Positions 25,499 through 34,924 of a stretch of 51,816 bases of DNA are shown one piece after another. The position numbers and the translations under genes were made by a program. Positions within the stretch are counted from its first letter, which is position 1, and every line of letters begins with the position of its first letter. Under the pieces are notes generated by a model, which was not told the origin of the DNA, made no database searches, and saw nothing but the letters and a program-made list of their open reading frames with translations. The DNA is from Rikenellaceae bacterium (GTDB taxonomy: Bacteria; Bacteroidota; Bacteroidia; Bacteroidales; Rikenellaceae), in assembly GCA_015059805.1 (NCBI GenBank), contig SUZO01000018.1:1-51816 (forward strand), in the 5' to 3' direction.

Positions 25499-26611
25499 AT
25501 GAACAAAACTAACAATGAAAAAAGATTGCTCTCGCTTGATGTTTTGCGAGGTTTTGATATGCTCTTTATCATGGGTCTGTCGGGTCTAATTGTGAACCTT
25601 GCGGCTCTTGCTCCCGACTGTGCTATAGCTGAGTGGTTCGCTGTTCAGATGAAGCACGTGGCGTGGGATGGCTTTGCACACCATGATACCATCTTCCCAC
25701 TCTTTCTATTTATTGCTGGTGTAAGTTTTCCATTCTCACTATCTAAGCAGAGAGAGGCAGGGATGAACAACAAAGAGATAGTAGCGAAAATTATCCGCCG
25801 AGCAGCTATCCTTATCCTCTTAGGTGTGCTATATAATGGCTTTTTTAAGATGCAGTTTAGTACGTTACGTTTTCCGAGCGTACTGGGTCGAATAGGCATT
25901 GCATGGGCAGGTGCAGCACTGCTTACTCTATATCTCAAGCCTAAAGCAAGGGCGATTATCTGCGCTATAATCCTAATTGGCTACTCACTTCTACTCACCA
26001 TACCTGCACCTGACACATTGGGAGTAGAGGTGTGGAGCAAAGAGGGTAATATTGCAGGATATATAGACCGTCTAATAATGCCAAACCATATCCTCTGGCA
26101 CGGGGTGATGGACCCAGAGGGGTTACTTAGCAACATACCAGCAGTGGTGACAGCCATGCTCGGAGTATTTACTGGAGAGTACCTACAAAATAGTAGCCAC
26201 AGCGGCAAGCGTAAAGCTGCCACTATGGCTATTAGTGCTGTTATTCTGTTAGTTACAGCGCTTGCATGGAGCTATCTCCAACCGATAAACAAGACCCTTT
26301 GGAGTAGTGCCTTTGTCCTTGCAGCGGGCGCATACTCGCTATTTATGCTTAGCCTATTCTACTACATCATTGATGTACAAGGTCATAGACGCTGGTGTTA
26401 CTTTTTCAAGGTTATAGGTGTAAACTCAATAACTATATACTTAGCCCAACGATTTATCAATTTTGGCGACATATCTCGCTACTTCACTGCCGGACTCGCC
26501 TCACATCTTCCTGACGGTTGGGGCGCAGTAGTAATCTCTATCGGCTACATTAGCGCCTGCTGGCTACTTCTCTACTTCCTTGATCGCAAGGGTGTCTATC
26601 TAAAGGTCTAA
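25499..26611 (+). CDS. DUF5009/HGSNAT-like membrane acyltransferase
   Basis: The 370-residue protein has about 10-11 transmembrane helices. It opens with RLLSLDVLRGFDMLFIMG, the signature of the bacterial NagX / heparan-alpha-glucosaminide N-acetyltransferase-like family (DUF1624/DUF5009). A conserved HHDTIFPLFLFIAGVSFPFS follows, and GRIGIAW is the next family landmark. These proteins are thought to move acetyl groups from cytoplasmic acetyl-CoA to amino sugars on the outer face; the Bacteroidetes substrates are unproven. The start at 25499 gives the normal N-terminus; an extension to 25466 would run through the promoter. It is convergent with bcp, 3 bp apart, with no visible terminator. Confidence 0.85.
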   Translation: MNKTNNEKRLLSLDVLRGFDMLFIMGLSGLIVNLAALAPDCAIAEWFAVQMKHVAWDGFAHHDTIFPLFLFIAGVSFPFSLSKQREAGMNNKEIVAKIIRRAAILILLGVLYNGFFKMQFSTLRFPSVLGRIGIAWAGAALLTLYLKPKARAIICAIILIGYSLLLTIPAPDTLGVEVWSKEGNIAGYIDRLIMPNHILWHGVMDPEGLLSNIPAVVTAMLGVFTGEYLQNSSHSGKRKAATMAISAVILLVTALAWSYLQPINKTLWSSAFVLAAGAYSLFMLSLFYYIIDVQGHRRWCYFFKVIGVNSITIYLAQRFINFGDISRYFTAGLASHLPDGWGAVVISIGYISACWLLLYFLDRKGVYLKV

Positions 26612-26614
26612 CTG

Positions 26615-27064
26615 CTACAAGGCAAGTATTTGAGAGGCATGATTCTTAGTGTCTACCTTCTCAATGATGTCGGTAAGCACACCCTGCTCATCAAAGATAA
26701 ATGTACGGCGCAAAACGCCCATATACTTGCGTCCATACATACTCTTCTCACCCCAAGCGCCGAAATCTTGAAGCATCTGAGTAGTTGTATCGGCAAGAAG
26801 TGTAAAAGGTAAGTCGTACTTGTCAATAAACTTGCGGTGTGATGCAGCACTATCCTTGCTTACACCCACAACGTTATAACCACGCTCTGTAAGTTCTGCA
26901 TAGTTATCTCTCAAGCTACAAGCCTCGGCAGTACAGCCACTTGTATTGTCCTTAGGATAGAAATAGATAATTGTCTTACGACCCAGAAGTTGCTCAGAAG
27001 TTACAAGCTCACCATTCTGATTTACGACCTCAAAATGAGGCATTTTATCTCCTACTTTTAGCAT
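26615..27064 (-). CDS. bcp: Thiol peroxidase, Bcp/PrxQ type
   Basis: This thioredoxin-dependent peroxiredoxin of 149 residues reduces H2O2 and organic hydroperoxides in the cytoplasm. The peroxidatic Cys44 and resolving Cys49 lie in SGCTAEACSLRD, the CxxxxC spacing of the atypical two-Cys PrxQ class; FYPKDNT precedes and GVSKDSAASHRKF follows. ATG at 27064 is chosen; the in-frame extension to 27124 would include a terminator hairpin and is not conserved in kind. mscL lies 60 bp upstream on the same strand but the hairpin at 27080 separates them. Confidence 0.95.
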   Translation of the reverse strand: MLKVGDKMPHFEVVNQNGELVTSEQLLGRKTIIYFYPKDNTSGCTAEACSLRDNYAELTERGYNVVGVSKDSAASHRKFIDKYDLPFTLLADTTTQMLQDFGAWGEKSMYGRKYMGVLRRTFIFDEQGVLTDIIEKVDTKNHASQILAL

Positions 27065-27079
27065 AATATTAGAATATAA

Positions 27080-27105
27080 AGCACCTCCCAAAAGTGAGAG
27101 GTGCT
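27080..27105 (-). terminator. Hairpin between mscL and bcp
   Basis: AGCACCTC (27080-27087) pairs with GAGGTGCT (27098-27105). On the minus strand the stem is followed by a short AT-rich tract, fitting a weak terminator after mscL. Confidence 0.6.
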
Positions 27106-27124
27106 GAAACGATGTGAAATACAA

Positions 27125-27553
27125 CTATTTCTTCTGCTCCTTGAGAAGGTCACGAATCTCTGTAAGCAGAAGCTCCTCCTTTGTTGGAGCTGGCGGTGCT
27201 GCTGGAGCAGGCTTCTTCTCCTCCTTCTTCATCAGCTTGTTCATAACCTTCACCATCATAAATACGCAGAATGCGAGGATAGTAAAGTCTACGACCTGCT
27301 GAATAAATGCACCGTAGTTCCAAGTTACTGCAGGAGCAATCTCTGCGCCATTCTCAATAACTGCCTTCTTAATAACCAGCTTGAGGTTAGTGAAATCTAC
27401 ACCACCAACGAGGATACCAATAGGAGGCATAATGATATCATTAACCAAAGAGGTTACGATCTTACCGAATGCACCACCGATGATAACACCGACAGCCATA
27501 TCCATCACATTACCCTTAAGGGCAAATGCCTTAAATTCCTTCAAAAATCCCAT
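27125..27553 (-). CDS. mscL: Large-conductance mechanosensitive channel
   Basis: The 142-residue MscL releases solutes at hypo-osmotic shock. It shows the N-terminal amphipathic [20 protein letters not shown]1 with the pore constriction [14 protein letters not shown], the [10 protein letters not shown] motif, TM2 and a C-terminal Glu/Lys-rich helix ([16 protein letters not shown]). Ala/Pro residues link TM2 to this helix. The start at 27553 is the family start; an extension to 27589 runs into the upstream carboxylase gene. A second osmotic channel, mscS, lies at 33444. Confidence 0.96.
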   Translation of the reverse strand: MGFLKEFKAFALKGNVMDMAVGVIIGGAFGKIVTSLVNDIIMPPIGILVGGVDFTNLKLVIKKAVIENGAEIAPAVTWNYGAFIQQVVDFTILAFCVFMMVKVMNKLMKKEEKKPAPAAPPAPTKEELLLTEIRDLLKEQKK

Positions 27554-27581
27554 AGTCGTTTGGTTTTTATTGTTTACAAAA

Positions 27582-29696
27582 TTATCCAATAATCATAATC
27601 ACTGCATCTGTTGCGATATTCTCGCCCTCAGCAACAAGTATCTGCTGAACAGTACCAGCATAGTCAGATGTAATGGAGTTCTCCATCTTCATTGCCTCAA
27701 GAGTTGCGACCTGCTGACCTACAGCCACAGAGTCACCAACCTTTACATTGAGAGCAATCACACGACCTGGCAGTGGAGCGGTAACCTTATTGCCAGCAAC
27801 GGCAGCCTTAGGAGCAGCTGGAGCAGCAGCAGGAGCAGCCTCACCAATCTCAAGGATAATAGCATCAGTAGCTACATTGTCACCTACAGCAACAAGAATC
27901 TGCTTTACAACACCGCCAAAGTCTGCTGTAATTGAGTTCTCCATCTTCATTGCCTCAAGAAGAACCACCTCCTGACCAGGAGCAACGGTATCACCAACCT
28001 TTACCTTGATGTCAATAACCTTACCTGGCAGTGGAGCCACAACGGTCTTGCCAGTAATAGGCTGCTTAACATCTGCAACAGGAGCATCCTTCTCAACTGC
28101 TGGTGCTGACGCAGCAACAGTTGCCTCGTAAGCCTTCTTCTTAAGATTTGTAAGATATGGCTTCGCAACAAGTGGGAAGAGCTCAAGGAGCAACTCCTCC
28201 TTCTCATTCTCAGCGAGCAGTACACCACCTGCCTCAGCAAGCTGCGGATTTGGCTGACGCTGATACTTAGAGATGTCGTATGCAGTCTCCTCACGAACAC
28301 CACAAATCTGAAGACGGAACTCTGGGTCAATAGCCACTGGAGTCTTACCATACTCACCCTTTACAAGGTTTACAAACTGATTGTTCTTTGTAGTATACAT
28401 TGCACGACCAGCCTTCTCATCAAGGGCGCAGTTTACAGCCTGTGCGCCGACAATCTGAGATGTTGGAGTAACGAGCGGTGGAAGACCAGCCGAAAGACGA
28501 ACTGTTGGGATAAGCTCCATAGCACGAGGAAGGATATCCTCAGCCTTGAGAGCCTGAAGCTGTGCAACCATATTTGAGTACATACCACCAGGAATCTCTG
28601 CCTCCTGAACGAGCTTATTTGGTGCTGGGAAGCCGAAGTAAGCCTCAATAGCCTGTGCTGCAGCGAGAAGAGTTGCGAAGTCCTCACTCTGAGCAGCCTT
28701 AACTGCGCGGTTAAGTTCTGCCTCAACCTCAGCAGGTACAGCATCTGTAAGTGGATTGAAAGCCTTTGGCGCTGGCTTATCCTTGCCAAATACTGATACA
28801 TTAAGCTCTGAGCGGATACTCTGCAGCTCAGCGTTAATCTTTGCTACAGCCTCCATATTTACGCCAAGCTCAACACCCATCTTCTGGCAGAAGAGGTAGA
28901 CAAGTTCAAGGGCTGGAGCACCAGTGCCACCACCAAACCACCAGCAGTTGGTATCAACAACATCTACACCAGCAGCAATAGCAGCATATACAGATGCAAG
29001 ACCATAACCTGGAGTACAGTGTGTATGGAAATCAATAGGAATAGATACAGCAGCCTTAAGCTTCTTAATCAGCGCACTTACACGCTGTGGAGGGATAAGA
29101 CCTGACATATCCTTGATGGTAATCATATCTGCACCAAGAGCCGCAAGCTCTTTAGCCTTGCCTACGAAATAGTCGTCAGTAAATACAAGCTCTGGATTCT
29201 TCTTACCACGAAGCTTATCCCAGAAGCTGAGCTTAGGATATTTAGGGTCTACAGTATAACAAACTGCGCAGTCTGCAATACCGCCATACTTCTTGACATA
29301 CTTAATAGTAGACTTGACGTTGTTCACATCGTTAAGGCAGTCAAAGATACGCATAATACCCAGACCGCTCTCAATAGAGTTACGACAGAAACCCTCAATA
29401 ATCTCGTCAGTATATGGAGCATAACCAAAGAGGTTACGACCACGAGAGAGAGCCGTAAGCTTAGAGACGTCACCAACAGCCGCCTTAATACTCTCCAGAC
29501 GAGTCCAAGGGTTCTCACTCAGATAACGCATTACAGAGTCAGGCACTGCACCGCCCCAAACCTCCATAGCGAAGAAGTGAGCATCTTTGTAAAATGGCAA
29601 GCAGCGCTCAACCTGAGCCTGTGTCATACGGGTTGCAAAAGAGGACTGCTGTCCATCTCGTAAAGTCAAATCCCTGATTTTCAATACTTTAGCCAT
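27582..29696 (-). CDS. Pyruvate/oxaloacetate carboxyl-transferase subunit with two biotinyl domains
   Basis: The 704-residue protein resembles the alpha subunit of oxaloacetate decarboxylase and pyruvate carboxylase subunit B. The TIM-barrel carboxyltransferase domain (about 1-300) starts with the [10 protein letters not shown] metal-site motif, has the catalytic Lys region [13 protein letters not shown] and the metal-binding HTHCT. A PYC/OADA linker domain follows (about 300-505). The C-terminus carries two biotinyl domains in tandem instead of the usual one, each with EAMKMEN: biotinylated Lys expected at about 584 and 670, 86 residues apart, joined by an Ala/Pro linker. The partner biotin carboxylase or membrane decarboxylase subunits are not in this window. 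It has a canonical promoter at 29751. Confidence 0.9.
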   Translation of the reverse strand: MAKVLKIRDLTLRDGQQSSFATRMTQAQVERCLPFYKDAHFFAMEVWGGAVPDSVMRYLSENPWTRLESIKAAVGDVSKLTALSRGRNLFGYAPYTDEIIEGFCRNSIESGLGIMRIFDCLNDVNNVKSTIKYVKKYGGIADCAVCYTVDPKYPKLSFWDKLRGKKNPELVFTDDYFVGKAKELAALGADMITIKDMSGLIPPQRVSALIKKLKAAVSIPIDFHTHCTPGYGLASVYAAIAAGVDVVDTNCWWFGGGTGAPALELVYLFCQKMGVELGVNMEAVAKINAELQSIRSELNVSVFGKDKPAPKAFNPLTDAVPAEVEAELNRAVKAAQSEDFATLLAAAQAIEAYFGFPAPNKLVQEAEIPGGMYSNMVAQLQALKAEDILPRAMELIPTVRLSAGLPPLVTPTSQIVGAQAVNCALDEKAGRAMYTTKNNQFVNLVKGEYGKTPVAIDPEFRLQICGVREETAYDISKYQRQPNPQLAEAGGVLLAENEKEELLLELFPLVAKPYLTNLKKKAYEATVAASAPAVEKDAPVADVKQPITGKTVVAPLPGKVIDIKVKVGDTVAPGQEVVLLEAMKMENSITADFGGVVKQILVAVGDNVATDAIILEIGEAAPAAAPAAPKAAVAGNKVTAPLPGRVIALNVKVGDSVAVGQQVATLEAMKMENSITSDYAGTVQQILVAEGENIATDAVIMIIG

Positions 29697-29750
29697 AGTT
29701 TTAGGTTTTATTAGTTATGTTAAAATTCTCTTACGTTGTTAATCAACTAA

Positions 29751-29780
29751 CAAAGATAGCAAATTTTATGTATTTATCAA
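29751..29780 (-). promoter_or_regulatory. Canonical promoter of the carboxylase gene
   Basis: On the minus strand, TTG (29780-29778), 19 bp, then TATCTTTG (29758-29751) matches the Bacteroidetes -33/-7 consensus. Transcription would start about 45-50 nt upstream of the ATG. Confidence 0.7.
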
Positions 29781-29791
29781 CATTTTCAACA

Positions 29792-29828
29792 AAAAAAGTG
29801 ACATTTTTTCTCAAAACGCCACTTTTTT
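29792..29828 (-). terminator. Terminator after the cation/H+ antiporter gene
   Basis: AAAAAAGTG (29792-29800) pairs with CACTTTTTT (29820-29828). On the minus strand the stem ends in a U-run, just after the antiporter stop at 29847. Confidence 0.65.
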
Positions 29829-29846
29829 ATCTCACTTACAAAAGAA

Positions 29847-31013
29847 TTAGTCGTGATATGTATTTATCGCCAATCGCTTAACAATAAGCACAAAACCACC
29901 TGTAAGAATAAGATTAAGAACAAGTGTTAAAACTGATATTAGCAGTGCAGCACCACCAATATTGTAACCGAGGGCGATAAAAATCACTCCAGCACCGACC
30001 TCGCCACGTGTAAACATTCCTATCGAAAGGGCAAGACGCTCCTTTATTGAATGGTTACGATAGAAGAGCATTGGAACGAGTTTTCCAACATTAGAGAGCA
30101 CAGACACAGCAAGCACATGTAGTGCAATAACTCCCCACGACGGCATAGGCTGCGAAGCCATTATACTCTGTCCAGCGCTATTAACACTCGCGCTAATCTG
30201 AGGCATGCTCATACCTACAAGCAGCATAAAGAACAGCGATATAGCCGTTGTAATTCTCTCGTCGTTCTTTGACTCACAATGCTCACGCTTAATAACCATA
30301 CCAAGCACAAAGGCTGGAAGTAGCACCTCAATATGCAGTGCATCATCATGTCCAAAAAAATGCTCTGTGACAACATATATCACATGCGTAAGACCAAAGA
30401 CCAAAACGGCATAAATCATAATTGCCCACCACTCCTGGCGCATCTTGAAACAGGACATCTTCTTCCAACCAAAGTAGAGCAGTCCTACAACAACAAAGAG
30501 TATTACACCCATCTGCCAGTGCAGACCAATCATTACAATCTGCAGTGGAATCATCAGCAGAATAGTATCAAGGTCATCAAATATTGCGAGCACCTGAATC
30601 TTGCGATATATCCAGCGCTGTTGCAGTCCTAAAGCGGCAAGCATAGAGAAGAGAATACCCGCCGATGTTGGCGCAGCAAAACGGCTCAAGAGTAGAGTCT
30701 CCTTCCACGCTGCACCACTACCCCAAAACTCTGGTGGCAACAAGAAGAAGATATAATATACGGCAATAAGCAACCACGGAGCTGCAGCAGCAAGCATTGC
30801 TACACAATAATCTTTGACATAGCTGCCTACATTGCTCTTATCAAGCTCAAACTCACGACCTACATTTATCATAATAAATGCAAGGCAGCATCCGAGCAAC
30901 ATATAGACAGCATCCGACAGACCCGCATAACTATCACCCATAACCCCAGGAAGGGTCTGCGAGAGAACAAGTCCCACGATAAGCATCAACGAAAACGAGA
31001 GTACTTTCTTCAT
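29847..31013 (-). CDS. Cation/proton antiporter (CPA2/Kef-like)
   Basis: The 388-residue integral membrane protein has about 11-13 helices. It shows FDDLDTILLMIP in a central helix (acidic pair typical of monovalent cation:proton antiporters), LLPAFVLGMVIKRE, and FTRGEVGAGVIFIALG near the C-terminus, the last also found in NhaA/Kef-type exchangers. No cytoplasmic RCK domain is attached. Na+/H+ or K+/H+ exchange is likely; ion choice is not visible. ATG at 31013 is used in place of TTG at 31016. It has its own terminator and is separated from neighbours, so probably monocistronic. Confidence 0.85.
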   Translation of the reverse strand: MKKVLSFSLMLIVGLVLSQTLPGVMGDSYAGLSDAVYMLLGCCLAFIMINVGREFELDKSNVGSYVKDYCVAMLAAAAPWLLIAVYYIFFLLPPEFWGSGAAWKETLLLSRFAAPTSAGILFSMLAALGLQQRWIYRKIQVLAIFDDLDTILLMIPLQIVMIGLHWQMGVILFVVVGLLYFGWKKMSCFKMRQEWWAIMIYAVLVFGLTHVIYVVTEHFFGHDDALHIEVLLPAFVLGMVIKREHCESKNDERITTAISLFFMLLVGMSMPQISASVNSAGQSIMASQPMPSWGVIALHVLAVSVLSNVGKLVPMLFYRNHSIKERLALSIGMFTRGEVGAGVIFIALGYNIGGAALLISVLTLVLNLILTGGFVLIVKRLAINTYHD

Positions 31014-31083
31014 CAAAATAGGTTTTTAGAAATACAAAGATAGCAATTGATTTCAATATTCCAAAACTTCATGTTATTTACAC

Positions 31084-31111
31084 AAAAAAGGTTGCACTTT
31101 TCAATGCAACC
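31084..31111 (-). terminator. Terminator after the GH3 gene
   Basis: GGTTGCA (31090-31096) pairs with TGCAACC (31105-31111). On the minus strand the stem is followed by UUUUUU (A-run 31084-31089). Confidence 0.9.
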
Positions 31112-31136
31112 GTTTAGCACACTTTATATTACAAGG

Positions 31137-33254
31137 CTACTCCACCACAAACGGAAGTGTTGCCACAATATTAGCCGAACTGTTACCTATAAGGATTTCG
31201 TACTCGCCAGCGTTTGCATGCCAAGAGTGGCTCTTGTCACACCAGAATGAGCACATCTTCTTATCAACCTCAAAGGTAACAACACTCTTCTTTCCTGGCT
31301 CAAGAACAACCTTCTTAGCAGCCTTAAGCTCCTTAAGTGGGCGAAGAACTGTCGGATTCTTCTCGGCGATATAGAGCTGAACAACCTCTGCACCGGCAAC
31401 ATTACCTGTATTCTTAAGCTCTACAGCCACCTTAAGCGGTTTTTCATCAGTCAGAGCCTTAACCTTACCCTTTGCTAAAATTGTCGCCTTATCAAGGGTG
31501 AATGTAGTATAGCTAAGTCCATAGCCGAATGGGAAGAGAGGCTCAATACCCTTCTTCTCATACCAGCGGTAGCCAACAAGCACAGACTCATCGTAGTGAA
31601 CATCATAGGTCCAAGTCTGGAATGCCTTTTCGTTTGGATTACCTACAGCCTTTGCAAGGTCAAATCCCTCAGGTACAGTATTTACAGCTGGAGAGTCCTT
31701 GAAGCTACGCTCAATAGTCATTGGCAGCTTACCAGATGGATTTACCTTACCGATGATAATATCGCGGATAGCCTTCTGACCATTCTGACCAGGATACCAA
31801 CCATAGAGAATTGCAGCGCTCTTATCAGCCCAAGCAGTCATATCAATAGCAGAACCAGAGTGCACCAAAACAATTGTATTTGGATTGTTCTCAACAGCTA
31901 AGCGTACAAGAGCCTCATCTCTCTTCTTCATAGCAAATGGGCGCTCTGCATGCTCCTCGTCAAAAGTACCAGTTACACAAAGAACTACACTTGCACTCTT
32001 AAGCTGAGCTGCTGTTGGTTTCTCAACAAACTCAACATTATTTCCGAAGCTCTCGGTCATAACATCCTTAAGAGTAATATGGTCGTAACCAGTTACGCGA
32101 GCAGCACCGCCACCGTGAGGTACAGCATCAAGCCACTTACCAACTACAAGCACCTTTGAAGTGGTTGCAAGGGGCAAAATACCATTATTCTTAAGCAATA
32201 CCGCACCCTCAGCAGCTGTCTGATAACTAACCTCAAGGTGAGCAGGGAGTTTCGCCTCCAAAGACTTGTCATACTGCTTGCCACTATTGTAGCGGTCATA
32301 GAGACCCCAACGGATACAAGTAGCGATAGTTGGGCGAATCATATTCTCAATATCCTTCTCAGTAACAACACCCTCGGCAACAAGGTCTGCAGGCTTCTTC
32401 TTGATATAGAAGGCATCATCGCCAGGCATATCAAGGTTCTGACCTGAGAGGATAACCTTTTTCCAATCATAAATTGAGTTCCAGTCGGACATTACCATAC
32501 CCTTAAAGCCAAGAGTACCACGCAGAAGGTCTGTAATAACATACTTGCTCTGACCAGTCCACTCTCCATTAAGCTGATTGTAGGCTGTCATCACTGTCGC
32601 CACGTCAGCATCAATAGCCGCCTTGAAAGCTGGTGTATAAATCTCCATAATCGCACGCTCGTCAACAATAGAGTTTGAACGACGACGATAAAACTCTGTC
32701 TGATTACAGAGGAAGTGCTTTGCACAGGCAAGAGTACCAGTGCTCTGCATACCAGAGACATAGTCATAGATGATTGAAGCTGCAAGGTATGGGTCCTCGC
32801 CAAGATACTCAAAGTTACGACCACACTGCGCATTACGGTAGATATTCATACCTGGACCGAGGATAACACCCGTACCTGCCATACGAGCCTCCTCGCCAAC
32901 AGCGTGACCATAAGCACGAGCAAGTTCTGGATTAAAAGTGGCCGCAAGCATAATAAAGGCAGGGAACTGCGTTGTACGCTCTGCGAGGATAATCTCGCTC
33001 GCATCGTGCATATGCTGCTTATTCTTCACACCCATAGAAGCATCGGTAGTATAGATGTAAGGTAAACCCTTCTCAGGCACACCTGGGAAGAAGAAACGGT
33101 TGTGACCTTGAGTCATAGAGAGCTTCTCCTCAAGGGTTAGCGTTTTGATAATCTCATTTGCCTTTGCCTCAGCCTCCTCATAGCTCATAACAGGCTGAGC
33201 TACAACAACTGTAGAGACAAGCAGGGCAGAGAGTGATAAAAGTAGTTTTTTCAT
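31137..33254 (-). CDS. Exported glycoside hydrolase family 3 (beta-glucosidase type)
   Basis: The 705-residue enzyme begins with a Sec signal peptide (cut after VVVAQ, about residue 20) and is probably periplasmic. The family-3 N-terminal barrel holds the nucleophile D257 in GMVMSDWNS, with the substrate-contacting GRNFEYLGEDP and KHFLCNQTE. The C-terminal alpha/beta sandwich follows (from about 340), then a fibronectin-III-like domain (about 590-690; LFPFGYGLSYTTF, NTGNVAGAEVVQLYI). This is the usual three-domain layout. It cleaves terminal beta-linked glucose, xylose or related residues; specificity is not visible. No SusC/SusD pair adjoins it, so it is not in an obvious PUL. Confidence 0.95.
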   Translation of the reverse strand: MKKLLLSLSALLVSTVVVAQPVMSYEEAEAKANEIIKTLTLEEKLSMTQGHNRFFFPGVPEKGLPYIYTTDASMGVKNKQHMHDASEIILAERTTQFPAFIMLAATFNPELARAYGHAVGEEARMAGTGVILGPGMNIYRNAQCGRNFEYLGEDPYLAASIIYDYVSGMQSTGTLACAKHFLCNQTEFYRRRSNSIVDERAIMEIYTPAFKAAIDADVATVMTAYNQLNGEWTGQSKYVITDLLRGTLGFKGMVMSDWNSIYDWKKVILSGQNLDMPGDDAFYIKKKPADLVAEGVVTEKDIENMIRPTIATCIRWGLYDRYNSGKQYDKSLEAKLPAHLEVSYQTAAEGAVLLKNNGILPLATTSKVLVVGKWLDAVPHGGGAARVTGYDHITLKDVMTESFGNNVEFVEKPTAAQLKSASVVLCVTGTFDEEHAERPFAMKKRDEALVRLAVENNPNTIVLVHSGSAIDMTAWADKSAAILYGWYPGQNGQKAIRDIIIGKVNPSGKLPMTIERSFKDSPAVNTVPEGFDLAKAVGNPNEKAFQTWTYDVHYDESVLVGYRWYEKKGIEPLFPFGYGLSYTTFTLDKATILAKGKVKALTDEKPLKVAVELKNTGNVAGAEVVQLYIAEKNPTVLRPLKELKAAKKVVLEPGKKSVVTFEVDKKMCSFWCDKSHSWHANAGEYEILIGNSSANIVATLPFVVE

Positions 33255-33357
33255 ACAATTTATATTTAGTTAGGTTAAAAAAATCTCACAAATAAAGACG
33301 TGTCCAACAAAATTATGTCCCCAAAAACTCTGTTTCTGAAAGTTAATCCTTGGAAGA

Positions 33358-33365
33358 CAAAAATA
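33358..33365 (-). promoter_or_regulatory. Possible -7 box for the GH3 gene
   Basis: Minus-strand TATTTTTG fits TAnnTTTG and would give a leader of about 95-100 nt. No matching -33 element is evident, so this is tentative. Confidence 0.35.
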
Positions 33366-33443
33366 GCAATAAATTTTCAATTTATCGCATTGTATTAAAA
33401 ATTTTCGTAATTTAGCACCCCGAAAAAATAAACAAATGTAGAT

Positions 33444-34367
33444 ATGAAATTTCTTTTACAGACCGACGATGCAACAAAAGTTGTTGAAAATCTGATACTT
33501 CCTGACAGTGTTCAGAAGGCTCAGCTCACCGAGACAGTTACTAAGATATTTTCAACCGACTACAATGCTCTACTGAATAACCTTATTGAGCAAGCATTAT
33601 GGATTGGACTAAAAATTGTCCTTGCACTTGCAATTTACTATGTCGGAAAGTGGGTAACACGTTGGATAATACGTATTTTAGACCGCTCATTTGAGCGCCG
33701 AAATGTAGACCTATCACTGCGAAACTTCTTGCGCAGCATGATTAAGGTTGTCATGACCATACTGGTTATCCTTGCTGCAATTCAGACACTTGGCGTAAAT
33801 ACCTCCTCATTCCTTGCAATTTTTGCCTCTGCAGGTCTTGCTGTTGGTATGGCTCTTAGCGGAACATTGCAAAATTTCGCGGGTGGTGTTATCCTTCTAC
33901 TGCTCCGACCTTATCGTATTGGCGACTTTATTACAGCACAGGGGCAGAGTGGAACTGTGAAGTCTATCGGACTCTTCTCTACTCAGTTGAGTACTCCAGA
34001 CAACCGAATCATCTATGTTCCAAATAGTGCCATTTCATCCTCAATAGTAGACAACTACTCTCAGCCAACTACCCGTCGTGTTGATTGGAAAGTATCTATC
34101 TCTTATGGCGATGATATAGATGTTGCTCGCAAGGAGATTCTTGCAATGCTTACTCAAGATAAGCGCGTATTAAACGACCCTGCCCCTATTGTAGTACTTG
34201 CAGAACTTGGAAATAGCGCTGTAATACTCTCTGTTCGTGCATGGGCTTCGAATGCAGACTACTGGGATCTATTCTGGGGCATCAATGAGCGCATATACAA
34301 AGAGCTACCACAAAAGGGAATCCACTTCCCATACCCTCAAATGGATATTCATGTTAAACAAAACTAA
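33444..34367 (+). CDS. Small-conductance mechanosensitive channel, MscS family
   Basis: The 307-residue protein has an N-terminal region of about 50 residues, three transmembrane helices, and the pore-lining TM3 with the glycine/alanine-rich pattern SAGLAVGMALSGTLQNFAGG. The cytoplasmic beta domain follows (YRIGDFITAQGQSGTVKSIGLFST, then the PNSAISSSIVDNYS motif), and it ends in a mixed alpha/beta domain with the terminal FPYPQMDIH. These are MscS hallmarks and the length is typical. The DUF5606 gene follows 15 bp downstream and is probably cotranscribed. Confidence 0.94.
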   Translation: MKFLLQTDDATKVVENLILPDSVQKAQLTETVTKIFSTDYNALLNNLIEQALWIGLKIVLALAIYYVGKWVTRWIIRILDRSFERRNVDLSLRNFLRSMIKVVMTILVILAAIQTLGVNTSSFLAIFASAGLAVGMALSGTLQNFAGGVILLLLRPYRIGDFITAQGQSGTVKSIGLFSTQLSTPDNRIIYVPNSAISSSIVDNYSQPTTRRVDWKVSISYGDDIDVARKEILAMLTQDKRVLNDPAPIVVLAELGNSAVILSVRAWASNADYWDLFWGINERIYKELPQKGIHFPYPQMDIHVKQN

Positions 34368-34382
34368 TATTATAAAAATAGT

Positions 34383-34802
34383 ATGGAATTAAAAGACATT
34401 TTAGCGATTTCGGGTCAGCCAGGACTCTATCGCTACATCGCACAGTCACGCAATGGTTTTATCGTTGAGTCACTGCTTGATGGCAAGCGCAGCAATGCTA
34501 CTGCATCTTCAAAGGTTAGCGCACTCTCTGAGATTTCAATGTACACCGAGGGTGAGGATATTCCACTTGCAGAGGTATTTACAAAGATGTACGCATACAC
34601 AGAGGGCAAGCAAGCTCTGTCGCACAAGGAGTCAAACGAGGCTCTTAAGGAGTTCTTCGGCGCAGTTATTACCGACTACGACCGCGAGCGCGTTCACGTA
34701 TCAGACATCAAGAAGGCTGTAAACTGGTTCAACCTCCTCGTTGCAGCTGGTATGACCGAGTTCCGCCTCCCAGAGGATAACGAGGAGCAGACTGAGGAGT
34801 AA
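34383..34802 (+). CDS. DUF5606 protein
   Basis: The 139-residue cytoplasmic protein begins MELKDILAISGQPGLYRYIAQ, which I recognise as the Bacteroidetes DUF5606 family: an N-terminal small beta domain, the 'V..LSEI.MYT' strand, then helices ending in a conserved VSDIKKAVNWFNLL and a Glu-rich tail. It is soluble and has no catalytic motif I can name. Function is unknown. It is cotranscribed with mscS and ends at a good terminator. Confidence 0.85.
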   Translation: MELKDILAISGQPGLYRYIAQSRNGFIVESLLDGKRSNATASSKVSALSEISMYTEGEDIPLAEVFTKMYAYTEGKQALSHKESNEALKEFFGAVITDYDRERVHVSDIKKAVNWFNLLVAAGMTEFRLPEDNEEQTEE

Positions 34803-34825
34803 ATATTATACCTCAGACACTAAAA

Positions 34826-34860
34826 TGGCGAGCAGAAACAACTGTTCGCCATTATTTTTC
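34826..34860 (+). terminator. Terminator after DUF5606
   Basis: ATGGCGAGCAG (34826-34836) pairs with CTGTTCGCCAT (34843-34853), one G-U pair, 6-nt loop, followed by a T-rich tract. Confidence 0.88.
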
Positions 34861-34892
34861 TATATTTTCGCTCAACATTGGAAATTATTACA

Positions 34893-34900
34893 TATATTTG
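34893..34900 (+). promoter_or_regulatory. -7 box for the 34925 lipoprotein operon
   Basis: TATATTTG fits TAnnTTTG, 24 bp before the ATG at 34925. Confidence 0.5.
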
Positions 34901-34924
34901 CATTACTAAACCAAACAAAGCATT

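Noticed and set aside
27101..27935. Two overlapping plus-strand ORFs opposite mscL and the biotinyl domains
   Set aside because: Both lie antisense to well-supported genes and encode Ser/Thr/Arg-rich sequence without family features.
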